Below are positions 13,641 to 15,507 of a stretch of DNA of 15,507 bases, piece after piece. The notes under the pieces are model-generated. The model was not told where the DNA came from. It made no database searches and saw nothing but the letters and a program-made list of their open reading frames with translations. Origin of the DNA: WHSM01 sp050701635. Lineage in GTDB: Bacteria; Actinomycetota; Actinomycetes; Mycobacteriales; Micromonosporaceae. Position 1 is the first letter of the stretch. The number at the start of each line of letters is the position of its first letter. The stretch lies in NCBI GenBank assembly GCA_050701635.1, contig JBOGDF010000101.1:1-15507 (forward strand). Reading direction: 5' to 3'. The position numbers were made by a program, and so were the translations under genes.

Positions 13641-13645
13641 AGAGT
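13640..13645 (+). promoter_or_regulatory. Candidate -10 (TAGAGT) for a leaderless hydrolase transcript
   Basis: TAGAGT is followed by exactly 6 nt and GTG 13652, and no Shine-Dalgarno is present. The -35 region is not recognisable. Confidence 0.5.
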
Positions 13646-13651
13646 CGCAGC

Positions 13652-14443
13652 GTGAACGACGCACGACAGCAGCGGGTGACCTTCGCCGGGTCCGCGGGCG
13701 AGACCTTGGCGGGCGTACTGGACCTGCCCCCGAAACCGCCGGAGGCGTACGCGCTGTTCGCGCACTGCTTCACCGGCGGCAAGGACAGTCAGGCGACCCG
13801 GCGGGTGTCGCGGGCACTCACCGACCGCGGGCTGGCCGTACTGCGGTTCGACTTCACCGGGCTGGGCGAGTCGGGCGGCGAGTTCGCGTCCGCGACGTTC
13901 AGCTCCAACGTGGCCGACATCGGGCTGGCCGCCGACTTCCTGCGCCGCGAGCACGGCGCCCCGTCGCTGGTGATCGGGCACTCGCTGGGCGGCGCCGCCG
14001 TACTGGCCGCCGCGGGTGACATCGCCGAGGTCGGCGCGGTGGTGACCATCGGCGCCCCCAGCGACCCGGCGCACGTCACGCACCTGTTCGCGACCGCGAC
14101 CGCCGACATCGAACGGGACGGCGAGGCCGAGGTGAATGTCGGCGGACGGCCGTTCCGGATCCGCAAGCAGTTCCTCGACGACCTGGCCGGGCAGCAGCAG
14201 GCGAAACGGATCCGCGCGCTCGGGCGTCCCCTGCTGGTGCTGCACTCACCGGACGACGAGATCGTCGGGATCGACAACGCCGGCGGCATCTACTCCGCGG
14301 CCCGCCACCCGAAGTCATTCATCGCCCTGGACGGCGCCAACCACCTGCTCACCCACCCGCGGCACGCCCAGCGCGTCGCCCAGGTGATCGCCGCCTGGGC
14401 CGACCCGTACCTCCCGGAAACCTTCACTCCCGAAATCGACTAG
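13652..14443 (+). CDS. Alpha/beta hydrolase (acyl-peptidase/esterase type, OsmC-associated class)
   Basis: This 263-aa alpha/beta hydrolase has nucleophile Ser111 in GHSLGG (109-114), an acid at Asp202 in HSPDDEIV (198-205) and His231 in GANHLL (228-233). The oxyanion-side HCFTGGKDS (38-46) and RFDFTGLGESGG (65-76) are typical of a class often fused to, or paired with, a C-terminal OsmC redox domain in bacteria. Here the protein stops after the hydrolase domain. VNVGGRPFRIRKQFLDDL (161-178) forms the cap. There is no signal peptide, so it is cytoplasmic; the substrate is unknown. GTG 13652 is supported by the candidate -10. It converges with the HNH gene across an 18-bp gap. Confidence 0.9.
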   Translation: MNDARQQRVTFAGSAGETLAGVLDLPPKPPEAYALFAHCFTGGKDSQATRRVSRALTDRGLAVLRFDFTGLGESGGEFASATFSSNVADIGLAADFLRREHGAPSLVIGHSLGGAAVLAAAGDIAEVGAVVTIGAPSDPAHVTHLFATATADIERDGEAEVNVGGRPFRIRKQFLDDLAGQQQAKRIRALGRPLLVLHSPDDEIVGIDNAGGIYSAARHPKSFIALDGANHLLTHPRHAQRVAQVIAAWADPYLPETFTPEID

Positions 14444-14450
14444 CCAACCT

Positions 14451-14468
14451 GCTGTAACGCGCTACAGC
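14451..14468. repeat. Near-perfect 18-bp palindrome between convergent genes
   Basis: GCTGTA-A-CGCG-C-TACAGC is symmetric except for one base pair. It overlaps the HNH stop codon (14462-14464). It could be a protein-binding site or a shared terminator lacking T-tracts. Confidence 0.55.
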
Positions 14469-15507
14469 CGCAGCGGATAACGGTGATGGTTGCGGATCGC
14501 TTTCCGTGCCGGATCAACATATTCCGGGGGTACGAATTCCGGCAGGTTATCCCCAGCCATCCGCACTATCCAGTGCCCTTTGTGGATAACCCGATGGTGA
14601 TATCCACAAAGTAATACCCCGTTATCCACATCGGTGGCGCCGCCGTCTACCCAGTGCACAATATGGTGTGCTTCTGTCCACTGCGGTGGCCGGTCACACC
14701 CCGGGAACGCACACCCACCATCGCGCAGGATCAACGCCCGCCGCTGCCCCGCGGTAAACAGCCGCTCCGCCCGCCCCAACGCCAGCGGCATCCCGCCCGG
14801 GTCGAGCACCGCGCGGACCAGCGTCGCGTCACACCCGATCCGCCGCACCGCCCGCGGTGAGAGCCGCTCCCCGTTATCCAGCTGACCTACTCCAGCACCT
14901 GCTGCTGTGAGTCGGTCGGCGTTGACAGTGATCACGAGCTGCGGCAACTCGCCGCGCTGCACCGGCAACTCACCCGAAGCCAAGGCGCGCCGGGACAGCT
15001 CCACCAGCGCGTCCGCGTTACGGGCACCCGCGCTGCGGATGTCGGGGGAGTCGGCGTCGGTGGGGCGGGGTTTGGCGAGCGGGTCGAGGGCGCGTTGCAC
15101 GATCGCGGCGGACTCGGTGTCGAGGCGGCCCCGGACGTGGACCGTGCCGTGTCCGTCCGGGGTGAACCGCAGCTCCCGGCGCCGCCAGGCGCGTTTCTCC
15201 AGCTCAGCGAGCCGCGCAGCCTCCCGCCCTTCGGCCAGCCCGGGCGCGACATGAGCCTCGATCCGCCGCCCGAGCTTCGTCAACTCCACCGGATCGAACA
15301 GCTCCGCCCACTCCAACAGCTGCGCCTGCGCCAACTCCCGCAGCTCGCCAGCGTCAGCCTCGGCCCCGCCAATGGCGGCCACCTCGCCGCCGGACACCTC
15401 GCCGCCGGGCGACGCGCCGTCGGCCACCTCGCCGTCGGACACGTCGCCGTCGGGCAGCTCGCCGTCGGGCAGCTCGGAGAGCACTCGTGCGATCACCTGC
15501 GCATGCC
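14462..15507 (-). CDS. DUF222 / HNH endonuclease domain protein (5' partial)
   Basis: The frame stays open through the right edge. The codons before GTG 15496 read HAQ, giving HAQVIARVLSELP, which fits an internal DUF222 helix, so the true start is outside the window. The DUF222 remainder spans roughly 14740-15507. The HNH nuclease lies at 14560-14735: CAFPGC, AHHIVHWVDGG, DNGVLLCGYHH and VIHKGHW. These give the paired Cys and His ligands of the HNH metal site, so the catalytic core looks intact. Such proteins are multicopy in actinobacteria (REP13E12/13E12 type in mycobacteria); their role is unsettled. Oddities: a Leu TTA codon (14612-14614), low GC in the 3' 250 bp, only one GTAC site, a 15-bp repeat and clustered DnaA-box-like sites. 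Confidence 0.93.
   Translation of the reverse strand, partial: HAQVIARVLSELPDGELPDGDVSDGEVADGASPGGEVSGGEVAAIGGAEADAGELRELAQAQLLEWAELFDPVELTKLGRRIEAHVAPGLAEGREAARLAELEKRAWRRRELRFTPDGHGTVHVRGRLDTESAAIVQRALDPLAKPRPTDADSPDIRSAGARNADALVELSRRALASGELPVQRGELPQLVITVNADRLTAAGAGVGQLDNGERLSPRAVRRIGCDATLVRAVLDPGGMPLALGRAERLFTAGQRRALILRDGGCAFPGCDRPPQWTEAHHIVHWVDGGATDVDNGVLLCGYHHRVIHKGHWIVRMAGDNLPEFVPPEYVDPARKAIRNHHRYPLRL
14475..14630. other. Cluster of GTTATCC / DnaA-box-like sites inside the HNH gene
   Basis: Exact TTATCCACA occurs at 14622-14630 (+) and 14581-14589 (-). One-mismatch forms lie at 14547-14555 (TTATCCCCA) and 14600-14608 (ATATCCACA). The 7-mer GTTATCC/GGATAAC is at 14475, 14546, 14584 and 14621, plus 14873 outside the cluster. 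Confidence 0.7.
15381..15470. repeat. In-frame 15-bp degenerate tandem repeat inside the HNH gene, six copies
   Basis: Units start at 15381, 15396, 15411, 15426, 15441 and 15456, each resembling ACCTCGCCGTCGGAC. On the minus strand they encode an acidic/Gly run of the form (L/V)xDGE that interrupts the DUF222 region. Confidence 0.85.

Noticed and set aside
12812..14245. 477-aa minus-strand frame across the PP2C and hydrolase genes
   Set aside because: It lies antisense to two genes with complete catalytic motifs, runs across their boundary and has no recognisable domain.
14547..14630. Chromosomal origin of replication (DnaA-box cluster)
   Set aside because: Actinobacterial oriC lies in a non-coding region near dnaA/dnaN. 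These sites are inside a coding sequence, none of those genes is present, and no AT-rich unwinding element is visible.
15494..15496. GTG 15496 as the start of the HNH gene
   Set aside because: The upstream codons continue a DUF222-like helix (HAQVIARVL), and the protein would lack most of the family's N-terminal domain.

Overview
High-GC (visibly above 70%) actinobacterial chromosome, most likely Micromonosporaceae. This is inferred from GTG starts, DUF222-HNH and LuxR/LAL genes, and the tetranucleotide GTAC recurring about every 80-130 bp. No rRNA, tRNA, CRISPR array or insertion sequence is visible. Coding density is very high, and no gene-free gap exceeds about 160 bp.

Layout. Positions 1-3391 (+ strand) hold a membrane-anchored protein cut by the left edge, with a papain-like toxin-type C-terminus. 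A 124-aa probable immunity gene follows after 7 bp, then an acyl-CoA thioesterase-like protein and a GNAT acetyltransferase. Positions 3401-12788 (- strand), in transcription order from the right, hold a short LuxR/LAL regulator, purU, an unrecognised protein made of three tandem copies of one domain, a ZIP-family metal transporter, a YdeP-like molybdopterin oxidoreductase and a 1021-aa TPR/Sel1-like solenoid. Positions 12851-14443 (+) hold a PP2C phosphatase divergent from the regulator, then an alpha/beta hydrolase. Positions 14462-15507 (-) hold a DUF222/HNH endonuclease-type gene cut by the right edge.

How the genes work together. Most are independent housekeeping or accessory functions. 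The clear functional pairing is the toxin-like C-terminus with its downstream small gene. The regulator and PP2C gene share a divergent control region of 62 bp. There is no evidence that the ZIP transporter, oxidoreductase and solenoid form a pathway.

Main signals beyond the genes. (1) Seven starts are preceded, after exactly 6 nt (one case 7), by a -10-like hexamer of the form [TC]AnnnT, suggesting leaderless transcripts. Two other genes instead have perfect Shine-Dalgarno sequences. (2) GTAC is iterated throughout but nearly absent from the HNH gene. (3) The HNH gene carries five copies of GTTATCC/GGATAAC, written in three different codon phases, including two exact DnaA boxes. (4) Three short tandem repeats, all with periods divisible by three, lie in purU, in the HNH gene and next to the ZIP gene. 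(5) The triple-domain protein appears to be of an undescribed type.
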